Assembly (NCBI RefSeq): GCF_003033885.1
Contig: NZ_CP024081.1
Coordinates: forward strand, 5,763,178 to 5,827,177
From: Pseudomonas rhizophila
GTDB taxonomy: Bacteria > Pseudomonadota > Gammaproteobacteria > Pseudomonadales > Pseudomonadaceae
Direction: 5' to 3'
DNA length: 64,000 nucleotides
Part shown: in pieces, positions 1 through 8,126 of the stretch
Layout of the letters: each line of letters starts with the position of its first letter
How positions within the stretch are numbered: position 1 is the stretch's first letter
Made by a program: the position numbers and the translations under genes
The notes under the pieces: model-generated
Database searches by the model: none
Seen by the model: the letters and a program-made list of their open reading frames with translations, nothing else
Told to the model about the DNA's origin: nothing

Positions 1-246
1 GATCCACCAGGCCGATTGCAGACCCGCCACCAGCACCCATACTCCGGCACTTTGACTGACCAGCAGCGGCGGCCACATCGACTGCGGCGAGAACAACCCG
101 ATGAAAAACGCCACCACCAGGCCCAGGCTCGCTACGCCACCCAACCCGAAGGCGATCCGCCTCAAGCGACGCCCCTGAAAGAGCGCCTGCTGGAACCGCG
201 GCAACTGGGCTACCTCTGCCCCCTCGACATCAAGATCGATTTGCAT
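1..246 (-). CDS. unidentified inner-membrane protein, N-terminal part (cut by window edge)
   Basis: An open frame of 82 codons runs from an ATG at 246 off the left edge. The product begins MQIDLDVEGAEVAQLPRF. A basic stretch (QGRRLRR) precedes two hydrophobic segments, about residues 31-50 and 62-81, so this is probably a membrane protein with its N-terminus in the cytoplasm. I do not recognise the family from this fragment. It is divergent from the dihydrolipoyl dehydrogenase gene, with 166 bp between the starts. The reading frame is supported by the lack of stops and by the hydrophobic pattern. No function is assigned. Confidence 0.6.
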   Translation of the reverse strand, partial: MQIDLDVEGAEVAQLPRFQQALFQGRRLRRIAFGLGGVASLGLVVAFFIGLFSPQSMWPPLLVSQSAGVWVLVAGLQSAWWI

Positions 247-343
247 ACCACCCCGACGCGGCTCTGTTACATATCGTTACCTTATAACGACTCTTGTGAA
301 ATTTATGTTTGAGCACCTTCTCGCAAATTCTCGACCCTGGCCC

Positions 344-373
344 TTGACCGAGATATTCGAGAACGCACATATT
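344..373 (+). promoter_or_regulatory. candidate sigma-70 promoter for the dihydrolipoyl dehydrogenase gene
   Basis: TTGACC at 344-349 is followed, after 18 bp, by CATATT at 368-373. It lies about 40 bp upstream of the ATG at 413 in an A/T-rich stretch. The -10 match is weak (4 of 6), so this is a candidate only. Confidence 0.35.
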
Positions 374-412
374 ACGATCATAATTTTTCTCAAGCAGAGC
401 GGGAGAAGCGCC

Positions 413-1813
413 ATGAGCAACTACGACGTGATCATTCTGGGCGGTGGCCCCGGTGGGTATAACGCGGCGATTCGCGCCGGACAGTTGGGCTTGAAGGCCG
501 CCTGTGTCGAGGGCCGAGCCACCTTGGGCGGCACCTGCCTGAACGTCGGTTGCATGCCCTCCAAAGCATTGCTCCACGCCTCGGAGCTGTACGAAGCGGC
601 CATGGGAACGCCATTCGCCAATCTGGGCATCGAAGTCAGCCCCACCCTCAACCTCGCTCAAATGATGAAGCAGAAGGACGAGAGCGTGGCAGGCCTGACC
701 AAGGGTATCGAGTTCCTGTTTCGCAAGAACAAGGTCGAATGGATCAAGGGCTGGGGCCACATCGACGGGCCCGGCAAAGTGACGGTCACTGGTGAAGACG
801 GCGGCAAGACCACACTGAGCGCCAAGGACATCGTCATCGCCACCGGTTCCGAGCCCACTCCCCTGCCGGGTGTGGCGATCGATAACCAGCGCATCCTCGA
901 CTCCACCGGTGCATTGTCCTTGAGTGAAGTGCCGAGTCATCTGGTGGTGATCGGCGCAGGCGTCATCGGCCTCGAATTGGGTTCGGTCTGGCGGCGCCTG
1001 GGCGCTGAGGTCACGGTGGTGGAATACCTCGATCGCGTCTGTCCTGGCGTGGATGGCGAGGCCGGCAAGACCTTGCAACGGGCCCTGGGCAAACAAGGCA
1101 TCCAGTTCAAACTGAGTCCCAAAGTCACCGGCGCCACGTCTTCGGCCAGCGGCGTGCAATTGCAGGTTGAGCCTGCAGCGGGCGGCGAGACGCAGCTCTT
1201 GGATGCAGATTATGTGCTGGTCGCCATTGGCCGTCGGCCGTATACCCAGGGGCTGGGGCTTGAGAACGTCGGCCTCAGCAGCGACAAACGCGGCCTGCTC
1301 GCCAACAAGGGCCACCGCACCGAAGCGCCCGGCGTGTGGGTGATCGGCGACGTGACATCCGGTCCGATGCTGGCCCACAAGGCGGAAGACGAGGCCATGG
1401 CCTGCATCGAACAGATCGTCGGCAAGGCCGGCGAGGTCAACTATGACCTGATCCCCAACGTTATCTACACCCGTCCAGAACTGGCCAGCGTCGGCAAGAC
1501 CGAAGAACAGCTCAAGGCTGAAGGCCGCGCCTACAAGGTCGGGAAGTTTCCGTTCACGGCCAACAGCCGGGCGAAGATCAACCACGAGACCGAAGGTTTC
1601 GCCAAAGTACTGGCCGATGAACGGACCGATGAAATCCTCGGTGTACACCTGGTGGGGCCGAGCGTCAGCGAGATGATCGGGGAATACTGCGTCGCCATGG
1701 AGTTCAGCGCCTCAGCCCAGGACATCGCGCTGACTTGCCATCCGCACCCTACCCGCTCGGAAGCCTTGCGCCAGGCGGCGATGAATGTGGAAGGGATGGC
1801 GACACAGATGTAA
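413..1813 (+). CDS. lpd3: dihydrolipoyl dehydrogenase (E3), stand-alone
   Basis: This flavoprotein reoxidises the dihydrolipoyl groups of 2-oxoacid dehydrogenase complexes or the glycine cleavage system, using NAD+. The 466-residue product has the family's usual length. It has an N-terminal FAD loop (GGGPGG, residues 10-15), the redox disulfide in GGTCLNVGCMPSK (Cys42/Cys47), an NAD loop (VIGAGVIGLELG) and the C-terminal HPHPTRSE segment that supplies the catalytic His/Glu. The open frame extends upstream to 296. The ATG at 413 was chosen because GGGAGAAG precedes it and the protein then starts MSNYDVIILGGG. There is no E1 or E2 gene beside it, so its partner complex is unknown. The symbol follows P. 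aeruginosa lpd3, which it resembles in length and isolation. Confidence 0.93.
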   Translation: MSNYDVIILGGGPGGYNAAIRAGQLGLKAACVEGRATLGGTCLNVGCMPSKALLHASELYEAAMGTPFANLGIEVSPTLNLAQMMKQKDESVAGLTKGIEFLFRKNKVEWIKGWGHIDGPGKVTVTGEDGGKTTLSAKDIVIATGSEPTPLPGVAIDNQRILDSTGALSLSEVPSHLVVIGAGVIGLELGSVWRRLGAEVTVVEYLDRVCPGVDGEAGKTLQRALGKQGIQFKLSPKVTGATSSASGVQLQVEPAAGGETQLLDADYVLVAIGRRPYTQGLGLENVGLSSDKRGLLANKGHRTEAPGVWVIGDVTSGPMLAHKAEDEAMACIEQIVGKAGEVNYDLIPNVIYTRPELASVGKTEEQLKAEGRAYKVGKFPFTANSRAKINHETEGFAKVLADERTDEILGVHLVGPSVSEMIGEYCVAMEFSASAQDIALTCHPHPTRSEALRQAAMNVEGMATQM

Positions 1814-1833
1814 TGCGTGAACTTATCCACAAC

Positions 1834-1862
1834 ACGCGGGGAGCAAGGCTTGCTCCCCGCGT
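1834..1862. terminator. 13-bp perfect stem-loop between convergent genes
   Basis: Arms 1834-1846 and 1850-1862 are perfectly complementary with a GGC loop (ACGCGGGGAGCAA / TTGCTCCCCGCGT). It lies between the stop of lpd3 (1813) and the stop of the facing lipoprotein gene (1882), so it could end transcription from both sides. There is no U-tract. The GAGCAAG/CTTGCTC core resembles Pseudomonas REP palindromes. Confidence 0.6.
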
Positions 1863-1881
1863 ATCTGGATGTCTACAAAGC

Positions 1882-4032
1882 TTAACGAGCCGAAATCCGG
1901 GCCTTGCGCTGGCGACGGCTGATCAATCCCAGCCCCAGCGCCACCACCAGCAGGCCACCGGCTATTTGCAGCCAAACCTTATAGGGCCGCAACACCGAAC
2001 GAATCGGCTCCAGCGCCTGGGTCACGTAGCGTTTGTCCGCGTTACGAAAATCAGGATAAGGGCAGTGGCGGCCAAAATCCCAGGCCCACTCCACGTAAGG
2101 GCCATGCTGCACATAACGTTGATACAACGCACGTTGCTCCGCCAGACTGGAGTTGTACCCCACCGCGGCGCACAGCACCGCCGCAAACGCATGGCTGGTA
2201 TGGGGCAGGTTGTCGGCCGCCTGGCTCGCCAACGCCGTGGCGACAAAACGGTAATGATAACGCGCGTCCGGTTGCGCGGCGCTGGCCTGCTGGCGTTGCC
2301 ACTCGCCTTCGCTGATCAGCGGTCCAACCTTCAGGTCGGCGGGTTCAAGGCTATAGTTGCCGCCAAAGGTGGCGTAGTCCGGCGCCATCTCGTAACCGAG
2401 CAGTTCCATACCGTGGGTACGCGCGAACCAGGATGCATTGAAATACGCCTCGGCCCGTCGAGTGGGCCACCACCTGGACTCGGCCTCCTGGCGCAACTGC
2501 CCATACGCTCGGGCCTGGTTCTGTAGCTCGACGTTGTCGAAGTAGTCCGGCGCCTCGTCGTAACGTCCTTCTCGCAGCAAGCGACGCCCCAGCAGATTGC
2601 GCAGGTTCGCGGCCACCGGCAGTTGCACGTAATTGTCGCGATCCTGCTGGCTCAACGGCGGCACCGCCGGGACTTGAGCATCGACGTACTGCTTGAGTTC
2701 GTCGACGGTCAGCACCCGCTCAGCGACCGTAGCGGCGTCATACCAATAAATGCTCTGGCTACGGTAGAGCTGATCGAAGGCTTGAAGGTAATCGCCCCGT
2801 TGCAAGGCCAGGATCGCGCTTTCGCCTTCGACCCGGCACTTGGGTTGCACGGACTCGTAATTCCAATCCGGCGTGCGTCGCTCGCCCCACGACTCGTCTT
2901 TGGGAAACGCCTGGGCGGCTTTGGCATAGGCCGCCGCCGCGGCGCCTTTGTCACCCTCGCGCACCGCCAGTTTGGCCCGCAGCCACCAGGCCAGCCCGCT
3001 ATCCCCGGCCTTTTCCAGGAACGCCTTGGCGGCGGCATAATCGCCTTGCTGATAGTTCACCGCCGCCAGACGGTCGGCATTATCGAGGCTGTCACGGGTG
3101 CTGGCTTGCAGCAACTTGACCAGCCGCTTCTCGCCGGCCGGTTGCTCACCGAATGACCAACCGATACGGCTGAGCAACGAAGCGGTGAGCAGTTGCTGCA
3201 CTGCTTTGCCTTTGAGCTGGCGCATCAACTGCTCGTCCGGCAGCTCGCTCAGGTCACCGACCAATTGTTTCAACGAACTGTAGCCGACCTCGGAGCCCAG
3301 CAGGTTCTGGCTGGCGTAGAGTTCAATGGCACTGTTCCAATCGTCACGGGTGTAGGCAACCCGGGCTTCTTCGCCGAGGCTGGCGACACCCAACTCCAAC
3401 GGGTCACTGAAGCCACTGATGCTCAACTGACGAGCCTGACGGAACGCCTCTTGAGCCTGCTCCAGCAATACGGCCGGTTCACCGTTGCCCGCCTCGCTGC
3501 TCATGGCGAACAAGGCTCGTCCCAGGGAATACGCGGCCCATGTGCTGCGCAACCGGCGCTCGTGCGATGGCAACGCGAGCAACTGACGGAACGAATCGAC
3601 CGCCAGCGCATGCTCGCCGGCGTTGAAGGCTGCCGCGCCGATCGCGTACAGCCGCAGTTCGGCAGGCAGATTCGCCGCTTCGGTGGTGACCTGCTGAACG
3701 TCGGTCAGCGCCCGCACCCGCTCCACCACCGCTTGCTGCGGCGGGGTCAGGCCAAGCCGTTCGGCCTTGTTGCGTTGTTCGACGTAGGCAGGCACATCAC
3801 CATAACGCTGATCCGGGTTGGCCGTCGCATCGGAGGCCGACTTGAGCCCGGCTATGGCGTGGCCGAGGCGACTGATCTCGAAGCGAAAGCTGCCTTCGGG
3901 CAGATCCGCCAGCGATTGGCTGCGGTTATCCAGCAGGCGCATCGGGAAATCCGGTCCGCAGGCCAGCACCTGGCCCAACGGCAGGCTGAGGCTCAGACAG
4001 AGCAGACGACTGGGCCACTTACGGGTGAACAT
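1882..4032 (-). CDS. TPR-like envelope protein of unknown function (putative lipoprotein)
   Basis: The product has 716 residues. It begins with a signal sequence ending VLAC-GPDFP (Cys25), which fits a lipoprotein box or a plain signal peptide. The middle is rich in alanine-heavy helical pairs such as AGEHALAVDSFRQLLALP and QQGDYAAAKAFLEKAG, typical of tetratricopeptide-like solenoids. A hydrophobic segment with a basic tail (LQIAGGLLVVALGLGLISRRQRK) lies at the C-terminus, so the protein may span the inner membrane at its end. The start at 4032 was preferred over the longer frame (to 4191) because AAGGAGG sits upstream and a signal peptide follows. It overlaps the upstream DUF3142 gene by 14 bp, so the two are translationally linked. 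The function is unknown. Confidence 0.85.
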   Translation of the reverse strand: MFTRKWPSRLLCLSLSLPLGQVLACGPDFPMRLLDNRSQSLADLPEGSFRFEISRLGHAIAGLKSASDATANPDQRYGDVPAYVEQRNKAERLGLTPPQQAVVERVRALTDVQQVTTEAANLPAELRLYAIGAAAFNAGEHALAVDSFRQLLALPSHERRLRSTWAAYSLGRALFAMSSEAGNGEPAVLLEQAQEAFRQARQLSISGFSDPLELGVASLGEEARVAYTRDDWNSAIELYASQNLLGSEVGYSSLKQLVGDLSELPDEQLMRQLKGKAVQQLLTASLLSRIGWSFGEQPAGEKRLVKLLQASTRDSLDNADRLAAVNYQQGDYAAAKAFLEKAGDSGLAWWLRAKLAVREGDKGAAAAAYAKAAQAFPKDESWGERRTPDWNYESVQPKCRVEGESAILALQRGDYLQAFDQLYRSQSIYWYDAATVAERVLTVDELKQYVDAQVPAVPPLSQQDRDNYVQLPVAANLRNLLGRRLLREGRYDEAPDYFDNVELQNQARAYGQLRQEAESRWWPTRRAEAYFNASWFARTHGMELLGYEMAPDYATFGGNYSLEPADLKVGPLISEGEWQRQQASAAQPDARYHYRFVATALASQAADNLPHTSHAFAAVLCAAVGYNSSLAEQRALYQRYVQHGPYVEWAWDFGRHCPYPDFRNADKRYVTQALEPIRSVLRPYKVWLQIAGGLLVVALGLGLISRRQRKARISAR

Positions 4033-5212
4033 TGAAACCTCCTTGGTCAATTTTCGTACAGCGCGCCCAGCCAACGGCACGCTGGGCGCCGGCGGCCAGG
4101 CGGCCTTCCTGAATGCGGGTGAAGGTAAGCAGTCCGGGAGTTTGTTGCAACGTGTACCCCGCCAGCGCATCGGCACCGTCGCAGGCGCCAACGACCAAGG
4201 TCAGGCGTTGGGGCCAGGGGCTGTCGAGATTGCCCTGGTTAACCAACTCAATATCGTAAAGCCCGTCCTGTTCACGCACACGCAAGGCCAGGCGACTATC
4301 CAGGCGGTCTCCCCGCGCAACGGCACCGAGGGTGGTCAAACTCCAGGCACGTCGGTCATCCGCCAGCGGCAGGCGAAACCAGATCAGCCCGGCCAGATGT
4401 GTCGGCGGGTCGGCCCGCAGTTCTGTCACCAGCCCGGCCACTTGCTGCGGGTCGGCCAGCAGCTCACGACGTTCGCCGCCTTGATCGATCGGCACTTCAC
4501 TTTCAACCACCGGCACACCACTGTCCTGAGTCAACAGCGCCATGCCGTAGGCTGGCAGGGCCAGATAGAACGGTCGCGTGGTAACACCGCTCCAGCGTTC
4601 GGCCCAGCGCAAAGCCTGTTTCGGGTCGAACAGCCCCTGCCGGGGATCACTGACCGCATGGACCTGCAACACGCTGCTGTCCACCGTCCGCAGCAGCCCT
4701 GGCAACGCAGGGCTGTCGAGCCAGGCAGGTAATGCCGTGATGCTCAGCCCCAGCGTGGCGGGCAGGGCTTGCCGCAAGCGGTTCAAAAATGCGCCATAGG
4801 CAGGCAGTCGCGCACTACCGGCGTCGTGGTCGATCTCGATCCCTACTGGGGCCAGGCCTTGCGCTTGCCAGTCGCTCAGCAGCTGCTGGATCTGCGCGAT
4901 CACATCGTCCTGATCCAGAAATTTGAGCTGACCGTCCAGGCGTATCACTGCGATCAGCGGTCGACCGTCAGCCTTGAGCAGTTGCGCATCGATCCGCGCG
5001 CGGCTCCAGCCGGCCTGGGGAAAGGCCTGCAAGGCAAGAATGCGCAGGCTGGAAAAATCCCTGTGGCTTTGTTGCAGCGCCGGCACGTGAGCCGGCGTCC
5101 ACTGGCGCTGCCAGACATAGAGTTGTTGATCGAGAGCCGGTGGCGGGGACTGTTCACAGCCGCTTAACAGCACTGCGGCAAGGATCAGCGATAGCCGGAA
5201 AAGAAAAGCCAT
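4019..5212 (-). CDS. DUF3142-type lipoprotein of unknown function
   Basis: The 397-residue product starts with a clear lipoprotein signal peptide: hydrophobic residues 7-16, then LSGC with Cys19. Glu follows Cys, so there is no Asp+2 inner-membrane retention signal and outer-membrane sorting is likely. The mature part contains YVWQRQW, RILALQAFPQAGW, LLSDWQAQGLAPVGIEIDHD and a second half with ALPAYG. These fit my memory of DUF3142 proteins, which resemble glycoside-hydrolase-like (beta/alpha) barrels; the acidic IEIDHD could be part of an active site. It is the first gene of a two-gene unit with the TPR-like protein, overlapping it by 14 bp. No enzymatic role is established from the sequence. 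Confidence 0.85.
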   Translation of the reverse strand: MAFLFRLSLILAAVLLSGCEQSPPPALDQQLYVWQRQWTPAHVPALQQSHRDFSSLRILALQAFPQAGWSRARIDAQLLKADGRPLIAVIRLDGQLKFLDQDDVIAQIQQLLSDWQAQGLAPVGIEIDHDAGSARLPAYGAFLNRLRQALPATLGLSITALPAWLDSPALPGLLRTVDSSVLQVHAVSDPRQGLFDPKQALRWAERWSGVTTRPFYLALPAYGMALLTQDSGVPVVESEVPIDQGGERRELLADPQQVAGLVTELRADPPTHLAGLIWFRLPLADDRRAWSLTTLGAVARGDRLDSRLALRVREQDGLYDIELVNQGNLDSPWPQRLTLVVGACDGADALAGYTLQQTPGLLTFTRIQEGRLAAGAQRAVGWARCTKIDQGGFNVHP

Positions 5213-5227
5213 GGAGTTTCAGCACCC

Positions 5228-5264
5228 AAAAAAGGCTGGCAGATTAACCCCTCCCGCGCCAGCC
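5228..5264 (-). terminator. Rho-independent terminator of the leftward glycan-modification operon
   Basis: On the minus strand a 7-bp stem (GGCTGGC / GCCAGCC, forward positions 5234-5240 and 5258-5264) is followed directly by six T residues (forward A run 5228-5233). It lies 26 bp past the last gene of the operon (stop at 5291) and before the DUF3142 gene. The loop of 17 nt is long, so strength is uncertain. Confidence 0.6.
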
Positions 5265-5290
5265 ACAAATGAATTCATCCTCAGTCCCTG

Positions 5291-6106
5291 TCATCCAGGC
5301 TTACGCGCAATAATCACCTGACTCTTGGCCACCACCGCGTCCAGCGCCTGCTTGATCTGCGCGCCGCGTGGCGAATTGAGCACCGCTTGCCAGGTGTCGG
5401 CCCAATGGTTGAGCAACGGGTGGTCGGCATTGCTGAAATCGACTTTCGCTTCCCAGAACAACAGCATCCACATCGACCAGTAGAAACCGTACTGGCTGTG
5501 GCTCAACACCTCCAGCCCGGCCTCGCTGACCATCGCCTTGAACTGCTCTTCACTGATGATGCGAATGTGGTTGGGCTTCTGGAAATACTCCGGCGCGGCG
5601 ATGTCTTTTTGCAGATCTTCGGAGCTGGGGTGCGGCACGCTCAACAGGTACAGCGCGCCGGGCCGGCCGACCCGGACCAGCTCGGCGAGAAACTGCGCCG
5701 GGTCGTCGACATGCTCAATGACTTCCGTGGACACCACGCGGGTGACCGTACCATCGGCAATGGGCAGCGGGTTGCAGTCGGTCACATGGCATTCGACGTC
5801 ACGCGCCGGAGTGTCGCTCAAGCGCTGGCGGGTGGCCTCGACCTTGGCCGCGTCGATGTCGGCGATGATAATCTTCGCCCCGCGCATGCCACAAAAATGC
5901 ACGTTGCCACCGTCGCCGCAGCCAACGTCCAGCAATATGTCCTCAGGCGCAACCGGGAAACCGCTGAACAGCTCTCCGGTTTGCTGATTGAACCAGCCGC
6001 TGAGCATCGCATCGTGCAGCCCGAGCATATAGGGATCGACCTTGTCGGCCGCTGGTGTTGCGGGCGCGGGCGTACCCGTGGTGAGTTTCTTCAAAAGGCT
6101 CAGCAT
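5291..6106 (-). CDS. class I SAM-dependent methyltransferase of the polysaccharide locus
   Basis: The 271-residue product has motif I of Rossmann-fold methyltransferases (ILLDVGCGDGG, about residues 57-67), an acidic strand-2 end (IIADIDAAKVEA), and the post-motif EVIEHVDDPAQFLAELVRVGRPGALYLLSVPHP typical of the Methyltransf_11 group. The N-terminal block LHDAMLSGWFNQQTGELFSGF is shared with the methyltransferase at 7251-8126, so the two are paralogues. It overlaps the acyltransferase gene by 7 bp and is last in a five-gene leftward operon. By position it corresponds to P. aeruginosa genes next to the A-band cluster (PA5455-PA5459). It likely O-methylates sugar residues of the D-rhamnan or another cell-surface glycan; the acceptor is inferred. 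Confidence 0.88.
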   Translation of the reverse strand: MLSLLKKLTTGTPAPATPAADKVDPYMLGLHDAMLSGWFNQQTGELFSGFPVAPEDILLDVGCGDGGNVHFCGMRGAKIIIADIDAAKVEATRQRLSDTPARDVECHVTDCNPLPIADGTVTRVVSTEVIEHVDDPAQFLAELVRVGRPGALYLLSVPHPSSEDLQKDIAAPEYFQKPNHIRIISEEQFKAMVSEAGLEVLSHSQYGFYWSMWMLLFWEAKVDFSNADHPLLNHWADTWQAVLNSPRGAQIKQALDAVVAKSQVIIARKPG

Positions 6107-7254
6107 GAAGGGGCTCCAGAGACGGGAAGGACGGGACGGGCGGCACGCAGGCGTTCAACCAGTTGAGCTCCGCGCTGGCGCATGGGCATTTCAACCATCC
6201 GGTAGTTGAGTTCGCTCAACAGCCCGATCAGCGTCAAGGCACAGGCAAGGGCCAGCCAGGGATCACTCGCCATGTCCGGCGACCCCAACGGGGCGAAACG
6301 AAACCACAGCTCGCGCAGCAGGAAAAACACCGGGATGTGGATCAGATAAATCCCGTAGGAGCGGCTGCCAACCCAGGTCAACGCGGTTTTCAAAGGGCTG
6401 CGGGGCAGGAGATAGTCCCGGTCATAGGAGGCCACCCATACCAGCACGGCACTGAGCAGCGCGATGACCCCAAGACGGTAGAACGACAGATTGAAGTGTT
6501 CAGTGGCAATCCACGCCATCACGCCCCCCAAAACGACGATCAGCAACATCCCCGCTCCGGGCCAGCGCAGCCACTTGGGCTCGAACCGCCCGTACCCGTG
6601 CCGCAAGCTCCAGATCGACAGCAGCACGCCGAGGGCCAGGGCGTCGGTGCGGATCACCGAGAGCCATACCGCACGCCAGGTGAAAAACTGTACCAGCACC
6701 ACCGCCAGCAACACCCAGACCAGATACCGGCGCGAGACGAACACCAGCAGCGGCAGAATCAAATAGAACTGCTCTTCCAGCGAGAGCGTCCAGTAAACAA
6801 AGCTCGCACCATATTCATACCGCATGAATGCATCAGCAAAACGCAAATTGGCGAATTGCAGAAAACCGGCCAGGGTCGCCTGTACGTTGGCTTGCACACT
6901 GCCAAACGCACCGGAACGATTAAAAAACAACGCAGCCAGCAGCATCAGCAGCAACCAGAGCCACGCCGACGGCAGCAGGCGAAACGCCCGGCGAATCCAG
7001 AATTCGCGGGCGGTGGCCCAGAACTGCCGAGAATTGTCACAACCGCGCAGTTGCGGGATCAGACTGCGGCCAATGACAAAGCCCGATATCGCGAAGAACA
7101 GATCCACGCCCCACCATAGTTGGAAGCTACCGGAAAGAGCCGACAGACGCGGCCATCCGCCGGGAAACGGCATGCCTTGTACGTGATGAAACAACACGCC
7201 CATCACCGCAACGGCGCGCAACAACTCGATGTCCATGATTCGCTTGCTGCTCAT
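6100..7254 (-). CDS. acyltransferase family 3 membrane protein (OafA-like O-acetyltransferase)
   Basis: The 384-residue product is an integral membrane protein with about ten hydrophobic segments. It opens with IELLRAVAVMGVLFHH, the family signature with the conserved His, and continues with WWGVDLFFAISGFVIGRSL, which holds the conserved FFxISGF block. ASFVYWTLSLEEQFYLILP is also characteristic of acyltransferase family 3. Relatives move acetyl groups across the inner membrane onto O-antigen, Nod factor or other glycans. Its start overlaps the stop of the preceding methyltransferase (ATGA-type, 7251-7254) and its end overlaps the next methyltransferase. It is therefore embedded in the glycan-modification operon. 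The acceptor is probably the D-rhamnan or its terminus, but this is inference. Confidence 0.9.
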   Translation of the reverse strand: MSSKRIMDIELLRAVAVMGVLFHHVQGMPFPGGWPRLSALSGSFQLWWGVDLFFAISGFVIGRSLIPQLRGCDNSRQFWATAREFWIRRAFRLLPSAWLWLLLMLLAALFFNRSGAFGSVQANVQATLAGFLQFANLRFADAFMRYEYGASFVYWTLSLEEQFYLILPLLVFVSRRYLVWVLLAVVLVQFFTWRAVWLSVIRTDALALGVLLSIWSLRHGYGRFEPKWLRWPGAGMLLIVVLGGVMAWIATEHFNLSFYRLGVIALLSAVLVWVASYDRDYLLPRSPLKTALTWVGSRSYGIYLIHIPVFFLLRELWFRFAPLGSPDMASDPWLALACALTLIGLLSELNYRMVEMPMRQRGAQLVERLRAARPVLPVSGAPSC

Positions 7255-8126
7255 GCTGAGCTCCGGGTGGCAGGATCAGGTTTGCGGGCAATGATGACTT
7301 GGCTCTTGGGCATGAATTGATCGAGGACCTGCTTGATCGCCAGGCCATCGGGTCGTGTCAGCACGCCCTGCCAGAGAGTCGCCCAGCTCTCCATCAGCGG
7401 CGGGTAAGGCGCCTGGATCCGGTCACGCACCGCCCCCTCGAGGGCTCGTCCGGCCGCGCGTTCACTGGCCCAGAAAAAAATCATGCCCATGACCCAGAAA
7501 AAGCCGCTGGCCTGGCGATGCTCAATGACCAGCCCCGCGTCCTCCACCAATGCAGCGAATCGTTCGGCACTGAAAATCTGCACATGGTTGGGAGACTGGA
7601 AGTAACCCGGCGGTGCGATGCCCTGCTGTAAATGCTCACCCACCGGGGCCGGCACGCTGAGCAGGTACTGCGCCCCTGGCCGACCCATGCGCACCAGTTC
7701 GGCCATGAACGGCTCGGGTTGGTCGACATGCTCGAGCACTTCCATGCACACGATTTTGTCAGCGCAGCCATCGGCCAGCGGCAGCGGCAGGCTATTGCTG
7801 ACCAGACCCAGAAACGGCGCGCGGGTCTGGGCCTCGACCTGACGGGCCAGGCTGCGCACCTTGTCGTGCTCGCTGTCGGTAAAAATCACTGAAGCGCCTT
7901 GGCGTACTGCAAACAAGGTCGCCACGCCCTCCCCGCAACCAACGTCCAACAAGGTGTCCTGGGCGGTGATAGCAAAGCCTTTGAGCAGCTCGCCGCTGTC
8001 GTTGAGAAACCAGCCGTCGAGCATTGCATCGTAGAGGCCCACGTCACGGGGCGACACGGCGCCAGTCGATAGCGGCGCGGCAGGTACGACGGGCGGCCTG
8101 AGCCACGCCAGCAACCGCCCGATCAT
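7251..8126 (-). CDS. class I SAM-dependent methyltransferase of the polysaccharide locus (paralogue)
   Basis: This 291-residue methyltransferase has motif I TLLDVGCGEGVAT (about residues 58-70), FTDSEHDKVRSLA at strand 2 and CMEVLEHVDQPEPFMAELVRMGRPGAQYLLSVPAP after it. It is clearly related to the product of 5291-6106 along the whole length (for example LYDAMLDGWF against LHDAMLSGWF). It has an N-terminal proline-rich spacer after a hydrophobic start. It overlaps its neighbours on both sides by 4 bp, so expression is tightly coupled. In D-mannan and D-rhamnan type ABC-exported glycans a methyl group on the terminal sugar can stop chain growth, and this enzyme or its paralogue could have that role. 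That role is untested. Confidence 0.88.
   Translation of the reverse strand: MIGRLLAWLRPPVVPAAPLSTGAVSPRDVGLYDAMLDGWFLNDSGELLKGFAITAQDTLLDVGCGEGVATLFAVRQGASVIFTDSEHDKVRSLARQVEAQTRAPFLGLVSNSLPLPLADGCADKIVCMEVLEHVDQPEPFMAELVRMGRPGAQYLLSVPAPVGEHLQQGIAPPGYFQSPNHVQIFSAERFAALVEDAGLVIEHRQASGFFWVMGMIFFWASERAAGRALEGAVRDRIQAPYPPLMESWATLWQGVLTRPDGLAIKQVLDQFMPKSQVIIARKPDPATRSSA

Noticed and set aside
230..1648. 472-codon open frame antisense to lpd3
   Set aside because: Opposite a clear flavoprotein gene; no domain.
1823..1831. DnaA box near the left edge as a functional site
   Set aside because: An isolated copy 49 kb from oriC; one is close to chance expectation, so I list it only for the count.
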